Position numbers and translations under genes: made by a program. From Streptomyces luteolus (GTDB taxonomy: Bacteria; Actinomycetota; Actinomycetes; Streptomycetales; Streptomycetaceae), in contig NZ_JASCIS010000046.1 of assembly GCF_029968015.1 (NCBI RefSeq), positions 1 to 64,000 on the forward strand: DNA of 64,000 nt, written 5' to 3'. This document shows positions 9,485-18,256 of the stretch, in pieces. Every line of letters starts with the position of its first letter. Within the stretch, counting starts at the first letter, position 1. Under the pieces are notes generated by a model. The model saw only the letters and a list, made by a program, of their open reading frames with translations, made no database searches and had not been told where the DNA came from.

Positions 9485-10960
9485 TCAGCTGCTGGTCACG
9501 GGGGTCGCCGGGGTCTGGTCCGGCTCCTCGGCGCGGCCCGCGAGGCGCTCGCGCCAGGCGTCGAGGACGGCGGCGTCGGTCGGCGGCGTGGCCAGGGAGA
9601 CGACGACGTACACGGCGAGGGAGGCCAACAGGCCGTAGTAGATGGGCTGGTTGGCGAGGATGCCGTAGTGCCACATCAGGCCGATGACGGAGAGGCCGCC
9701 GGCGACGACGGAGGCGAGCGCTCCGGTCGCGGTGCCGCGGCGCCAGACGAGGCCTCCGAGGATCGGCACGAGCAGTCCGCCGACGAGCAGGTTGTAGGCG
9801 ACGGTCAGGGCCTGCACGACGTCGTTGAGCGCGATGGAGATGACAACGACCACGGCACCCATGATCAGGATGAACAGGCGGTTGCCCTTGACCTCGTCGT
9901 GCGGCCCCTCGTCCTGCCCGGGGCTCTTCACGATGCCGCGCAGCCGCGACCAGATGTCGTTGTTGGCGACGGTGGCGCAGGCGATGAGCGCACCGGACGA
10001 GGTGGACATCACCGCGGCGAGCGCGGCGGCGAGCACCAGGCCCCGCACGCCCATGGGGAGTTCGTCCTTGACGATGGTGGCGAACGCGGCGTCGGCGCTC
10101 TCCAGGTTCGGGTACATGACCTTGGCCGCGGTGCCGATGACGGCGCCGGCGATCGCGTAGACCAGGCAGTACGTGCCGGCCGCGGCGCCGCCCATGCTGG
10201 CGACCTTGTCGCTGCGGGCGGTGAAGACGCGCTGCCAGATGTCCTGCCCGATGAGCATGCCGAACGTATAGATCAGCACGTACGTGAAGATCGTCTCGCC
10301 GCCGATGCCCAGCGGGTCGAAGTACTCGGTCGGCAGCTGGGCCTTCATCTCACTGAAGCCGCCCGCCTTGATCACGGCGATGGGCAGCAGCAGGAGCAGC
10401 ACACCGATCGTCTTGACGACGAACTGCACCATGTCGGTGAGCGTGATCGCCCACATGCCGCCGAGGGTCGAGTAGGCGACGACGATGGTGCCGCCGAGGA
10501 TGATCGCCACGGTGCGGTGGACGTCGAAGAGGACGTCGAAGATGGTGGCGTACGCGATGGTCGAGGTGACGGCGAGCATCAGCGTGTACGCCCACATGAC
10601 GACGCCGGAGATGACGCCCGCGCGGCCCCCGTAGCGCAGGTCGAGCATCTCGGAGACGGTGTAGACCTTCAGACGCGCGATGCGCGCCGAGAAGAAGATC
10701 GACAGGGCCAGGATGCCGAGGCCGATGGTGAACACCATCCAGGCACCGGACAGGCCGTACTGGTAGCCGAGGCCCACGCCGCCGATGGTGGAGGCGCCGC
10801 CGAGGACGATCGCGGCCATCGTCCCGGAGTAGAACCACGGTCCGAGGCGGCGCCCGGCGACCAGGAACTCGCTCTTGGACTTGGCGCGGCGCATGCCCCA
10901 CCAGCCCATGGCGAGCATGCCGGCGAGATAGATGACGATCACTGTGTAGTCGACGGCCAT
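9485..10960 (-). CDS. Sodium/solute symporter (SSS family)
   Basis: A 491-residue membrane transporter with about 13 hydrophobic helices, beginning MAVDYTVIVIYLAGMLAMGW. It shows SSS-family features: GWWGMRRAKSKSEFLVAGRRL, a glycine-rich IVLGGASTIGGVGLGYQYG and STSSGALIACATVANNDIW. I placed the start at ATG 10960, which has AAGGAGGG just upstream; the much longer open frame runs back through the divergent PucR gene and is not coding. As first gene of the operon it likely imports the substrate of the ureohydrolase, perhaps agmatine, a guanidino acid or another amine. Confidence 0.92.
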   Translation of the reverse strand: MAVDYTVIVIYLAGMLAMGWWGMRRAKSKSEFLVAGRRLGPWFYSGTMAAIVLGGASTIGGVGLGYQYGLSGAWMVFTIGLGILALSIFFSARIARLKVYTVSEMLDLRYGGRAGVISGVVMWAYTLMLAVTSTIAYATIFDVLFDVHRTVAIILGGTIVVAYSTLGGMWAITLTDMVQFVVKTIGVLLLLLPIAVIKAGGFSEMKAQLPTEYFDPLGIGGETIFTYVLIYTFGMLIGQDIWQRVFTARSDKVASMGGAAAGTYCLVYAIAGAVIGTAAKVMYPNLESADAAFATIVKDELPMGVRGLVLAAALAAVMSTSSGALIACATVANNDIWSRLRGIVKSPGQDEGPHDEVKGNRLFILIMGAVVVVISIALNDVVQALTVAYNLLVGGLLVPILGGLVWRRGTATGALASVVAGGLSVIGLMWHYGILANQPIYYGLLASLAVYVVVSLATPPTDAAVLDAWRERLAGRAEEPDQTPATPVTSS

Positions 10961-11146
10961 GCGGCCCTCCTTGCGCACCTCGGTGGCGTGTCGTGCAGAT
11001 ACGGGGTGGGGGGTGACCGGCCATGGGGACATCCGCCCGTACCCGTGGCCAGTGGTCGGCACGACTTTAAGGTGGCCTGAAAGCAACCCTGAAGTGTACG
11101 TTTCCTCCACTTCCCGCATCACGAATGGAGGGAACGTCCACCCCTC
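10961..11146. promoter_or_regulatory. Divergent promoter region, symporter operon / PucR regulator
   Basis: A 186-bp intergenic spacer between divergently transcribed genes, so it should hold both promoters and the operator of the PucR-type regulator. I see no strong palindrome. GGAGGG at about 11127 lies some 14 nt before the regulator ATG. Confidence 0.5.
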
Positions 11147-12649
11147 ATGCCCACTTCGCCGCCTCTGCCCTCCTCCACGCCGCCAGGCCCTCCGGTGGCC
11201 CCGGTGGCGCTGTCCGCGCTGCTCGCCCTCGACTCGCTCGGCCTGCGCCAGATCGCCGGCCCCGACGCGCGCGAGGCGGGCACCGTCGTCCACTGGGCGC
11301 ACACCTCCGAACTGGCCGACCCGTCCCCGTACCTGCTGGGCGGCGAACTGCTCCTGACGGCCGGCGTGCACATCGGCGAGGCGGGGGACGGCGACCTGGA
11401 CGCGTATGTGGCGCGGGTCGTGGCGGCGGGCGGCGCGGCGCTCGGCTTCGGTGTGGCCCCGGTCCATGACACGGTGCCGCCCGCCCTGGTGGAGGCCTGC
11501 GACCGGCACGGCCTGCCCCTGGTCGAGGTGCCGCCGCGGACGACGTTCAGCGGGGTGGCACGCGCGGTGTGGCGGCTGATGGCGGAGGCGCGGCACGCCG
11601 AGCTGCGCCGGGTCGCCGAGGCGCAGCAGGGCCTCGCGACCGCGGCGGCGCGGCCGGATCCGGTCCCGGCGGTCCTGCGCCAGCTGGCCACCCGCCTCGG
11701 TGGGGCGGCGCTCCTGTACGGGCCGGACGGCACGGAGCTGCAGTCCGCGGGCCGGACCGGCGATGCGGCCCGTACGGCGCTGCGCGAGCTGACCGCCGTC
11801 GTGCGCCGCGCGACGCCGGGCGCGCCCACCTCGGCCGCCGACACGGCCGGTCCCGTGCACCTGACCGCGTACGCCCTGGGCGGCGGTCGCGGATTCGCGC
11901 TCGGCGTCGCGACCGAGCACCGCGCGGCGGGCGATCACACCATCACCGGGGCCGCGGTGGTGCTGCTCTCGCTGCTCGCCGGTGAGCATCAGAGCGCCTC
12001 GGAGGGTGCCCGTTCGGCGGCGCTCGTCCGGCTGCTGCTCGGTGCCGGTCCGGAGCGGGCCGGGGCACTGCTCGGGAGTGAGGCGTGGCGCGTGGTGCAC
12101 GCGCGCGTGCTGCCGTCCCGCGCCGAGCGGACCCGGCCCTCCCCGTCGGCGCTCGCCGTGTCCCTCGGCACGCCCCTGGTCGACCCCGCCGAGGACGATC
12201 CCGAGACCGACGTCGTACGGCTGCTCGTCCCCGCCGACCACGCCCTGGACCCGCCGCCCGGCTGGACGCTCGGGGTTTCCGCTCCCGCCGACGTGGCGGA
12301 CCTGGGCGCGGCCGACGCACGCGCGGCGCGGGCGCTGCGGCGCGCGGAGGTCACCCGGGCGCCGCTGGTGCTCGACCGGGAGTCGGGGCTCGCCGCGCTC
12401 GTCGCGCCCGCGGAGGCCGAGGCGCACGCGCGCGTGCTGCTCGAACCGGTCGCGGGAAACCCGGCACTGGTGGAGACCCTGCGCACCTGGCTCTCTCTGC
12501 ACGGGAGTTGGGACCGTACGGCCGCGGCACTCGGCGTGCACCGCAACACCGTCCGGCAGCGGATCGCCCGCTGCTCCACGCTGCTTGAAACGGATCTGGA
12601 CGATCCGGATGTGCGCATGGAGTTGTGGTTCGCCCTACGGAACTCCTGA
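11147..12649 (+). CDS. PucR/CdaR-type transcriptional regulator
   Basis: A 500-residue regulator. The N-terminal part (about residues 17-130, ALLALDSLGLRQIAGPDAREAGTVVHWAHTSEL) matches the PucR sensory domain. The C-terminus carries the PucR C-terminal helix-turn-helix (LRTWLSLHGSWDRTAAALGV, followed by HRNTVRQRIARC). Members usually activate purine, amine or amino-acid catabolism in response to a small ligand. Being divergent from the symporter-ureohydrolase-ThDP operon, it probably controls that operon. The start is the ATG leading MPTSPPLPSS; spacing to the ribosome site is long, so a nearby start is possible. Confidence 0.9.
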   Translation: MPTSPPLPSSTPPGPPVAPVALSALLALDSLGLRQIAGPDAREAGTVVHWAHTSELADPSPYLLGGELLLTAGVHIGEAGDGDLDAYVARVVAAGGAALGFGVAPVHDTVPPALVEACDRHGLPLVEVPPRTTFSGVARAVWRLMAEARHAELRRVAEAQQGLATAAARPDPVPAVLRQLATRLGGAALLYGPDGTELQSAGRTGDAARTALRELTAVVRRATPGAPTSAADTAGPVHLTAYALGGGRGFALGVATEHRAAGDHTITGAAVVLLSLLAGEHQSASEGARSAALVRLLLGAGPERAGALLGSEAWRVVHARVLPSRAERTRPSPSALAVSLGTPLVDPAEDDPETDVVRLLVPADHALDPPPGWTLGVSAPADVADLGAADARAARALRRAEVTRAPLVLDRESGLAALVAPAEAEAHARVLLEPVAGNPALVETLRTWLSLHGSWDRTAAALGVHRNTVRQRIARCSTLLETDLDDPDVRMELWFALRNS

Positions 12650-12753
12650 TTCCGCCCCATGGGTCCCTTGGGTGCGGTTTTCCGCGTACGGAGCGGGTCC
12701 AGGGTTCGGGACAGCGGGCCCGGCCGCCCGGCGGCGACGGCACAATGGGGGGC

Positions 12754-13542
12754 ATGCCGATACCCAGCCGTGCCGCACTAGTCGACCACCTTGTCCGCAC
12801 CCGTATCGCCGGTGACGTCGCCACACCCCGCGACAACAACCTCTCCCACTACCGCAAGCTCGCGAACGGCGACCGCCACTACTGGCTGGGCCTGGAGCTC
12901 GGCGACCGCTGGACCGACGAGCAGGACGTGCTCGCGGTGATGGCCGAGCGGTGCGGTGTGGTCGACGACCCCGGGCACCGTACGGGCCAGGACACGATCG
13001 ACCCGGACCTGACGGTCGACGCCCTGGAGCGGATGGCGGCCCGGCTGCGCAAGGCGGCCGCGGGCAAGGAGCGCGTCCTGCTCGCGACCGGCCACCCCGG
13101 CGGCCTGCTCGACGTGCACCGCGCGACGGCGACGGCGCTGCGCGCGGCCGGCTGCGAGATCGTGGTGATCCCCGCCGGGCTCACCGCCGACGAGGGCTAC
13201 GTCTTCCAGTTCGCCGACGTGGCGGTCCTGGAGCGCGGCGCCACCCTGTGGCACACCCACTCCCCCCAGCCCATGAAGGCGATCCTGGACGGCCTGGAGC
13301 GCGAGGGCCGCCCCCAGCCCGACCTGGTCGTCGCGGACCACGGCTGGGCCGGGTACGCCGGTCAGCGCGGCCTGGACTCGGTCGGGTACGCGGACTGCAA
13401 CGACCCGGCGCTGTTCATCGGCGAGGCCGAGGGCACCGTGCAGGTCACGGTCCCGCTCGACGACCACGTCACCGACCCGCGCTTCTACGACCCGATGACG
13501 GCGTACCTGCTGGACTCGGCGGGGCTCACTCCGGAGGCGTGA
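12754..13542 (+). CDS. Putative phosphatase, actinobacterial family
   Basis: About 262 residues, starting at ATG 12754 (in-frame ATG 12745 is an alternative; neither has a good ribosome site). Conserved blocks such as RTRIAGDVATPRDNNLSHYR, LLATGHPGGLLDVHRA and LVVADHGWAGYAGQRG resemble proteins usually annotated simply as phosphatase in Streptomyces. There is no signal peptide, so it is cytosolic. It is monocistronic between the PucR gene and the convergent thioesterase. The substrate is unknown and the family call rests on recollection. Confidence 0.75.
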   Translation: MPIPSRAALVDHLVRTRIAGDVATPRDNNLSHYRKLANGDRHYWLGLELGDRWTDEQDVLAVMAERCGVVDDPGHRTGQDTIDPDLTVDALERMAARLRKAAAGKERVLLATGHPGGLLDVHRATATALRAAGCEIVVIPAGLTADEGYVFQFADVAVLERGATLWHTHSPQPMKAILDGLEREGRPQPDLVVADHGWAGYAGQRGLDSVGYADCNDPALFIGEAEGTVQVTVPLDDHVTDPRFYDPMTAYLLDSAGLTPEA

Positions 13543-13579
13543 CCGCGACATCGGCCACCCCGCGCGCGTGGAGGCCGAT

Positions 13580-13642
13580 TTCGCCGATCGCAATTCGCCG
13601 ATCGCACAGGAAGCGGTTTTCGCTCAGGAAGCGGCTTTCGCT
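13580..13642. repeat. Two short tandem repeats in convergent spacer
   Basis: Between the phosphatase and the thioesterase stop lie TTCGCCGATCGCA twice (13580-13592, 13594-13606; period 14) and an 18-bp unit CAGGAAGCGG(T/C)TTTCGCT twice head to tail (13607-13624, 13625-13642). The last bases touch the thioesterase stop codon. They look like slippage-derived spacer DNA. Confidence 0.8.
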
Positions 13643-14508
13643 CAGGTACCGCGCGGTACCCGCACCACGCCCTCCTGGATGACGGAGATCGCGAGCCGTC
13701 CGTCCTGCGTGTAGATCCCGGCCTGACCGAGGCCGCGCCCGCCGGAGGACGACGGCGACTCCTGGTCGTAGAGCAGCCATTCGTCGGCGCGGAACGGCCG
13801 GTGGAACCACATCGCGTGGTCGAGCGAGGCGCCCACCACGTCACCGACCGCCCAGCCGCCGCGCCCGTGGGCGAGCAGTACCGAGTCGAGCAGCGTCATG
13901 TCGGAGACGTACGTGGCGAGGCAGACGTGCAGCAGGGGGTCGTCCACGAGCTTGCCGTTGGTGCGGAACCACACCTGGGAGCGCGGTGCGCGCGGGGTAC
14001 CGACGCTGCCCCACGGCGGGATGTCCGCATAGCGCAGGTCGACGGCCGCGCGGGCCTCGATCAAGCGCTCGGCGACGTCGGCCGGAAGGTGCCGGGGCAG
14101 CATCTCGGCGGCCGTGGGCAGCGACTCCGGGTCGGGCGCCGCGGGCATGTCCACCTGGTGTTCCAGGCCTTCCTCGTACTCCTGGAAGGACGCGGAGAGG
14201 TGGAAGATCGGCTGTCCGTGCTGAACCGCCACCACGCGTCGCGTGGTGAAGGATCTGCCGTCGCGGATGCGGTCGACCGTGTAGACGATCGGGGCGCCCG
14301 GGTCGCCGGGGCGCAGGAAATAGGCGTGCAGGGAGTGCGCCGCGCGTCCCTCGGGGACCGTGCGGCCGGCGGCGATCAGGGCCTGGGCCGCGACCTGGCC
14401 GCCGAACACCCGGGGCACGATCGCCGAGCGCGACCGGCCACGGAAGATGTCCCGCTCGATCCGCTCCAGGTCGAGCAGATCGAGCAGGGCGTCGAGCTCT
14501 GAGGTCAC
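13642..14508 (-). CDS. tesB: Acyl-CoA thioesterase II
   Basis: A 288-residue double-hotdog acyl-CoA thioesterase that hydrolyses acyl-CoA to free acid and CoA in the cytosol. Family features are RSRSAIVPRVFGGQVAAQAL, SLHAYFLRPGDPGAPIVY, DRIRDGRSFTTRRVVAVQHG and DHAMWFHRPFRADEWLLY near the C-terminus. GTG 14508 overlaps the stop of the upstream acyl-CoA dehydrogenase (GTGA), so the pair is one transcription and translation unit. It may release CoA from the dehydrogenase pathway when intermediates build up. Confidence 0.92.
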   Translation of the reverse strand: MTSELDALLDLLDLERIERDIFRGRSRSAIVPRVFGGQVAAQALIAAGRTVPEGRAAHSLHAYFLRPGDPGAPIVYTVDRIRDGRSFTTRRVVAVQHGQPIFHLSASFQEYEEGLEHQVDMPAAPDPESLPTAAEMLPRHLPADVAERLIEARAAVDLRYADIPPWGSVGTPRAPRSQVWFRTNGKLVDDPLLHVCLATYVSDMTLLDSVLLAHGRGGWAVGDVVGASLDHAMWFHRPFRADEWLLYDQESPSSSGGRGLGQAGIYTQDGRLAISVIQEGVVRVPRGT

Positions 14509-15662
14509 AGACCCATGTCCTTCGCGATGATCATCTTCATGACCTCGTTGGTGCCGCCGTAGATGCGGTTGACGCGGTTGTCGGCGTAGAGGCGGGCGAT
14601 CGGGTACTCGTTCATGAAGCCGTAGCCGCCGTGCAGCTGGAGGCAGCGGTCGATGACGCGGTGCGCGACCTCGGTGCAGAACAGCTTCGCGGAGGCGGCC
14701 TCGGCGGGGGTCAGCTCACCGGCGTCCAGAGCGTCGAGCGCGCGGTCGGCGACGGCCTCGGCGGCGTCCACCTCGGCCTGGCAGGCGGCCAGTTCGAACT
14801 TGGTGTTCTGGAACGAGGCGACGCTCTTGCCGAAGACGGAGCGGTCCTGGACGTACTGCTTGGCGAACCGCACGGCGGCCTTGGCCTGCGCGTACGCGCC
14901 GAAGGCGATGCCCCAGCGCTCGGACGGCAGGTTCTGGCCGAGGTAGTAGAAGCCCTTGTTCTCCTCGCCGAGCAGGTCCTCGACGGGCACCTGCACGTCG
15001 ACGAACGCCAGCTCGGCGGTGTCGGAGGTCTTCAGGCCCAGCTTGTCCAGCTTGCGGCCGACGGAGTAGCCCTCGGACTTGGTGTCGACGGCGAACAGCG
15101 AGATGCCGAAGCGGCGGTCCTCGGCGGTCGGCGCGGAGGTGCGGGCGCAGACGATGACCTTGTCGGCGTGCACACCGCCGGTGATGAAGGTCTTGGCGCC
15201 GTTGAGGACGTAGTGCGTGCCGTCCTCGGTTAGCTTGGCGGTGGTCTTCATGCCCGCGAGGTCGGAGCCGGTGCCCGGCTCGGTCATCGCGAGGGCCCAC
15301 ATCTCCTCGCCGGTGACGAACTTCGGGAGGAAACGCTTCTTCTGCTCGTCGGTGGCGAGCATCTGGATGTACGGCAGGCCCAGCAGGACGTGCACACCGG
15401 AGCCGCCGAAGGAGACGCCGGCGCGGGCGGTCTCCTCGTACATGACGGCCTCGAACTTGTGCGAGTCGATGCCCGCGCCGCCGAACTCCTCGGGCACGCG
15501 GATGCCGAAGACACCCAGCTCACCGAGCTTGTAGTAGAAGTCGCGGGGCGCCTGACCGGCCTCGAACCACTCGTCGTAGACGGGGACGACCTCGGTCTCG
15601 ATGAAGGCGCGCAGGGTCTCCCGGAACGCCTCGTGGTCCTCATTGAAAACGGTACGGCGCAC
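14505..15662 (-). CDS. Acyl-CoA dehydrogenase (FAD)
   Basis: A 385-residue flavin-dependent acyl-CoA dehydrogenase that introduces a 2,3-double bond and passes electrons to ETF. Motifs: MTEPGTGSDLAGMKTTA, GAKTFITGG, LHGGYGFMNEYPIARLYADN and RIYGGTNEVMK. At the last motif the canonical catalytic Glu position is Gly, as in long-chain and isovaleryl-CoA dehydrogenases, where the base sits on another helix. GTG 15662 follows AGGAGG by about 6 nt; the longer frame to 15728 is unlikely. A TetR-like motif (15746-15761) lies upstream. Confidence 0.93.
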   Translation of the reverse strand: MRRTVFNEDHEAFRETLRAFIETEVVPVYDEWFEAGQAPRDFYYKLGELGVFGIRVPEEFGGAGIDSHKFEAVMYEETARAGVSFGGSGVHVLLGLPYIQMLATDEQKKRFLPKFVTGEEMWALAMTEPGTGSDLAGMKTTAKLTEDGTHYVLNGAKTFITGGVHADKVIVCARTSAPTAEDRRFGISLFAVDTKSEGYSVGRKLDKLGLKTSDTAELAFVDVQVPVEDLLGEENKGFYYLGQNLPSERWGIAFGAYAQAKAAVRFAKQYVQDRSVFGKSVASFQNTKFELAACQAEVDAAEAVADRALDALDAGELTPAEAASAKLFCTEVAHRVIDRCLQLHGGYGFMNEYPIARLYADNRVNRIYGGTNEVMKMIIAKDMGL

Positions 15663-15745
15663 GGTCGGCCTCCTGGTCGTCTGGCTCGGGTCGCTGTGGG
15701 CGGCGCGTCGGCACACCGGTTTCGGCACACCGCACAGCGCGCTGG

Positions 15746-15761
15746 CTAAGCGCTTGCTCAG
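15746..15761. promoter_or_regulatory. Possible TetR-family operator
   Basis: CTAAGCGCTTGCTCAG contains the palindrome AAGCGCTT and sits about 85 bp upstream of the dehydrogenase-thioesterase start. Similar AAGCGCTTGCT elements precede acyl-CoA genes in actinobacteria, as I recall. Weak evidence. Confidence 0.35.
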
Positions 15762-15857
15762 ACTGAAGTTACCCGGCAGTCGCCAAGGCTGTCCAGAGCG
15801 GACGATCTGCGGATCGGCTCACATTCGCCCGCGCTCGGACCGCGCGGCTCCCTCGAC

Positions 15858-16469
15858 TCAGGCCGCGCCGTTCGAAGCGGCCGCCGCGAAGGCGCCGCGG
15901 GCCAGGCGGTGCAGCAGCGTCGCCATCACGGTACGGCCGGGCAGCGCGCCGGGGCGGCTGAGGTGCGGCGTTGAGTTGAGCAGGCCGAAGACCGCGTGCA
16001 CCGTCGCCCGCGCCTCCGACTCGACCATGGCGGGATAGACCTCACGCACGACCTCGACCCACAACTCCACGTACTGCCGCTGCAGTTGGCGGACCAGCTT
16101 GCGGTCGCTGTCGCGCAGCCGGTCCAGCTCGCGGTCGTGCAGGGTGATCAGCGGGCGGTCGTCGAGCGCGAAGTCGATGTGCCCCTCGATCAGCGAGTCG
16201 AGCAGCACCTCGGCCGCGTCGCCACCGCTGCGCGCCTCGGCCGCGCGCCGCTTGCCGCCCGTCAGGAGGCGGCCGCTGATGCCGACGAGAAGTTCGGCGA
16301 GCATCGCGTCCTTGCCCGCGAAGTGGCGGTAGAGACCGGGGCCGCTGATGCCCACGGCGGCCCCTATCTCATCGACGCCGACGCCGTGGAATCCACGCTC
16401 GGCGAAGAGGCGGGCGGCCTCCTTGAGGATCTGCTCGCGGCGCGTCAGGGCCGCGCTGGTGGTGCTCAT
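15858..16469 (-). CDS. TetR-family repressor, probable regulator of acyl-CoA operon
   Basis: 203 residues. The N-terminal helix-turn-helix is typical TetR (REQILKEAARLFAERGFHGV, then GPGLYRHFAGKDAML at about residues 9-60). A ligand-binding helical domain follows. It is divergent from the carboxylase-acdH operon, and the 150-bp spacer holds two matching 16-bp palindromes, so repression of that operon and itself, relieved by an acyl-CoA, is the natural reading. The convergently ending ACAD-thioesterase pair on its other side may be a second target. Confidence 0.9.
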   Translation of the reverse strand: MSTTSAALTRREQILKEAARLFAERGFHGVGVDEIGAAVGISGPGLYRHFAGKDAMLAELLVGISGRLLTGGKRRAAEARSGGDAAEVLLDSLIEGHIDFALDDRPLITLHDRELDRLRDSDRKLVRQLQRQYVELWVEVVREVYPAMVESEARATVHAVFGLLNSTPHLSRPGALPGRTVMATLLHRLARGAFAAAASNGAA

Positions 16470-16490
16470 GAATTCATTCTAGACAGGGCG

Positions 16491-16534
16491 GTTAGCGGTC
16501 GTTAACCTGGAGGAGCGAGTTAACGGTCATTAAC
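16491..16534. promoter_or_regulatory. Two TetR operator candidates
   Basis: GTTAGCGGTCGTTAAC (16491-16506) and GTTAACGGTCATTAAC (16519-16534) share the form GTTA(R)CGGTC(R)TTAAC with inverted GTTA/TAAC ends, 28 bp apart (near three helix turns). They lie between the TetR gene and the acyl-CoA operon, the expected place for shared control. Confidence 0.75.
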
Positions 16535-16619
16535 GTCGTGCGAGGCCGTCGCGCGGCGCAACAGGCAGTCGTCACCAGCAGTCGTAATCGGCAGTCGTAC
16601 GAGCAAGGGAGCTCAGGCG

Positions 16620-18251
16620 ATGCAGCAGGCACCGGTCCTTCACAGTGGGGCGGATCCCGCCTCGGAGGCCTGGCGGGCCAACGAGTCGGCGCACCACGCA
16701 CTCGTCGAGGAGTTGCGCGGAAAGCTCGCGCGGGCCGAGGCGGGTGGCGGCGAGAAGGCCCGCGCCCGGCATGTGGCGCGCGGCAAGCTGCTGCCCCGGG
16801 AGCGTGTGGACGCCCTGCTCGACCCCGGCTCCCCCTTCCTTGAGCTGGCCCCGCTCGCGGCGGAGGGGATGTACGGCGGGGACGCACCGGCCGCCGGAGT
16901 CATCGCCGGGATCGGCCGGGTCTCGGGCCGCGAGTGCGTGATCGTGGCCAACGACGCCACGGTCAAGGGCGGCACCTACTACCCGATGACGGTCAAGAAG
17001 CACCTCCGCGCCCAGGCCGTGGCCCTGGAGAACCGCCTCCCCTGCATCTACCTGGTGGACTCGGGCGGCGCCTTCCTGCCCATGCAGGACGAGGTCTTCC
17101 CGGACCGCGAGCACTTCGGGCGGATCTTCTACAACCAGGCGCAGATGTCGGGCCAGGGCATCCCGCAGATCGCCGCCGTGCTCGGCTCCTGCACGGCGGG
17201 CGGGGCCTATGTCCCGGCGATGAGCGACGAAGCGGTGATCGTGCGGGGCCAGGGCACGATCTTCCTGGGCGGCCCGCCGCTGGTGAAGGCGGCCACGGGT
17301 GAGGTGGTCACCGCCGAGGAGCTGGGCGGCGGCGAGGTGCACTCACGAGTCTCCGGCGTGACGGACCACCTCGCGGAGGACGACGCCCACGCGCTGCGCA
17401 TCGTGCGCAACATCACGGCGACGCTCCCCGCGCGCCGCCCCCTCCCCTGGACCGTGACTCCGGCCGAGGAGCCCAAGGTCGATCCGTACGGCCTGTACGG
17501 CGCGGTGCCGGTGGACTCGCGCACGCCGTACGACGTCCGTGAGGTCATCGCGCGCGTGGTGGACGGCTCCCGCTTCCAGGAGTTCAAGGCGGAGTACGGC
17601 ACGACGCTGGTCACCGGCTTCGCCCGGATCCACGGCCACCCGGTCGGCATCGTCGCCAACAACGGCATCCTGTTCTCCGAATCCGCCCAGAAGGGCGCGC
17701 ACTTCATCGAGCTGTGCGACCAGCGCGGCATCCCGCTGCTGTTCCTGCAGAACATCTCGGGCTTCATGGTCGGCAGGGACTACGAGGCGGGCGGCATCGC
17801 CAAGCACGGCGCCAAGATGGTCACGGCGGTGGCCACCACGCGCGTACCCAAGCTGACGGTCGTCATCGGCGGTTCGTACGGCGCGGGCAACTACTCGATG
17901 TGCGGTCGCGCCTATTCACCGCGCTTCCTGTGGATGTGGCCGAGCGCCAAGATCTCCGTGATGGGCGGCGAGCAGGCGGCCTCGGTGCTCGCGACCGTCA
18001 AGCGCGACCAGATGGAGGCGCGCGGCGAGACCTGGCCGGCCGAGGACGAGGAGTCCTTCAAGGACCCCATCCGCGCGCAGTACGAGTCCCAGGGCAACGC
18101 CTATTACGCGACGGCCCGGCTCTGGGACGACGGCGTGATCGATCCGTTGGAGACCCGCCAGGTGCTGGGGCTCGCCCTGACCGCCTGCGCCAACGCCCCC
18201 CTGCCCGAGAAGGACGACGCGGCGCCCGGCTTCGGCGTCTTCCGGATGTGA
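16620..18251 (+). CDS. Acyl-CoA carboxylase carboxyltransferase (methylcrotonyl-CoA type)
   Basis: 543 residues, carboxyltransferase (beta) subunit of a biotin-dependent acyl-CoA carboxylase. It moves the carboxyl group from biotin to the acyl-CoA. Typical motifs: [57 protein letters not shown] and the C-terminal GFGVFRM. The internal block [20 protein letters not shown] is characteristic of 3-methylcrotonyl-CoA carboxylases. AGGGAG lies 9 nt before the ATG. First gene of a four-gene operon whose partners support leucine breakdown. Confidence 0.92.
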   Translation: MQQAPVLHSGADPASEAWRANESAHHALVEELRGKLARAEAGGGEKARARHVARGKLLPRERVDALLDPGSPFLELAPLAAEGMYGGDAPAAGVIAGIGRVSGRECVIVANDATVKGGTYYPMTVKKHLRAQAVALENRLPCIYLVDSGGAFLPMQDEVFPDREHFGRIFYNQAQMSGQGIPQIAAVLGSCTAGGAYVPAMSDEAVIVRGQGTIFLGGPPLVKAATGEVVTAEELGGGEVHSRVSGVTDHLAEDDAHALRIVRNITATLPARRPLPWTVTPAEEPKVDPYGLYGAVPVDSRTPYDVREVIARVVDGSRFQEFKAEYGTTLVTGFARIHGHPVGIVANNGILFSESAQKGAHFIELCDQRGIPLLFLQNISGFMVGRDYEAGGIAKHGAKMVTAVATTRVPKLTVVIGGSYGAGNYSMCGRAYSPRFLWMWPSAKISVMGGEQAASVLATVKRDQMEARGETWPAEDEESFKDPIRAQYESQGNAYYATARLWDDGVIDPLETRQVLGLALTACANAPLPEKDDAAPGFGVFRM

Positions 18252-18256
18252 GGACC

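Noticed and set aside
8489-11080. An 863-codon plus-strand frame across the ureohydrolase and symporter
   Set aside because: Low-complexity Gly/Val/Asp/Arg translation typical of antisense GC-rich DNA; the minus-strand genes have clear active sites and membrane helices.
10961-12541. N-terminal extension of the symporter frame through the PucR gene
   Set aside because: ATG 10960 has an AAGGAGGG site and begins with the first membrane helix; the extension is antisense to a real gene.
13645-13660. GGTACCGCGCGGTACC as an operator
   Set aside because: A perfect 16-bp palindrome, but it lies in the last codons of the thioesterase, far from any start.
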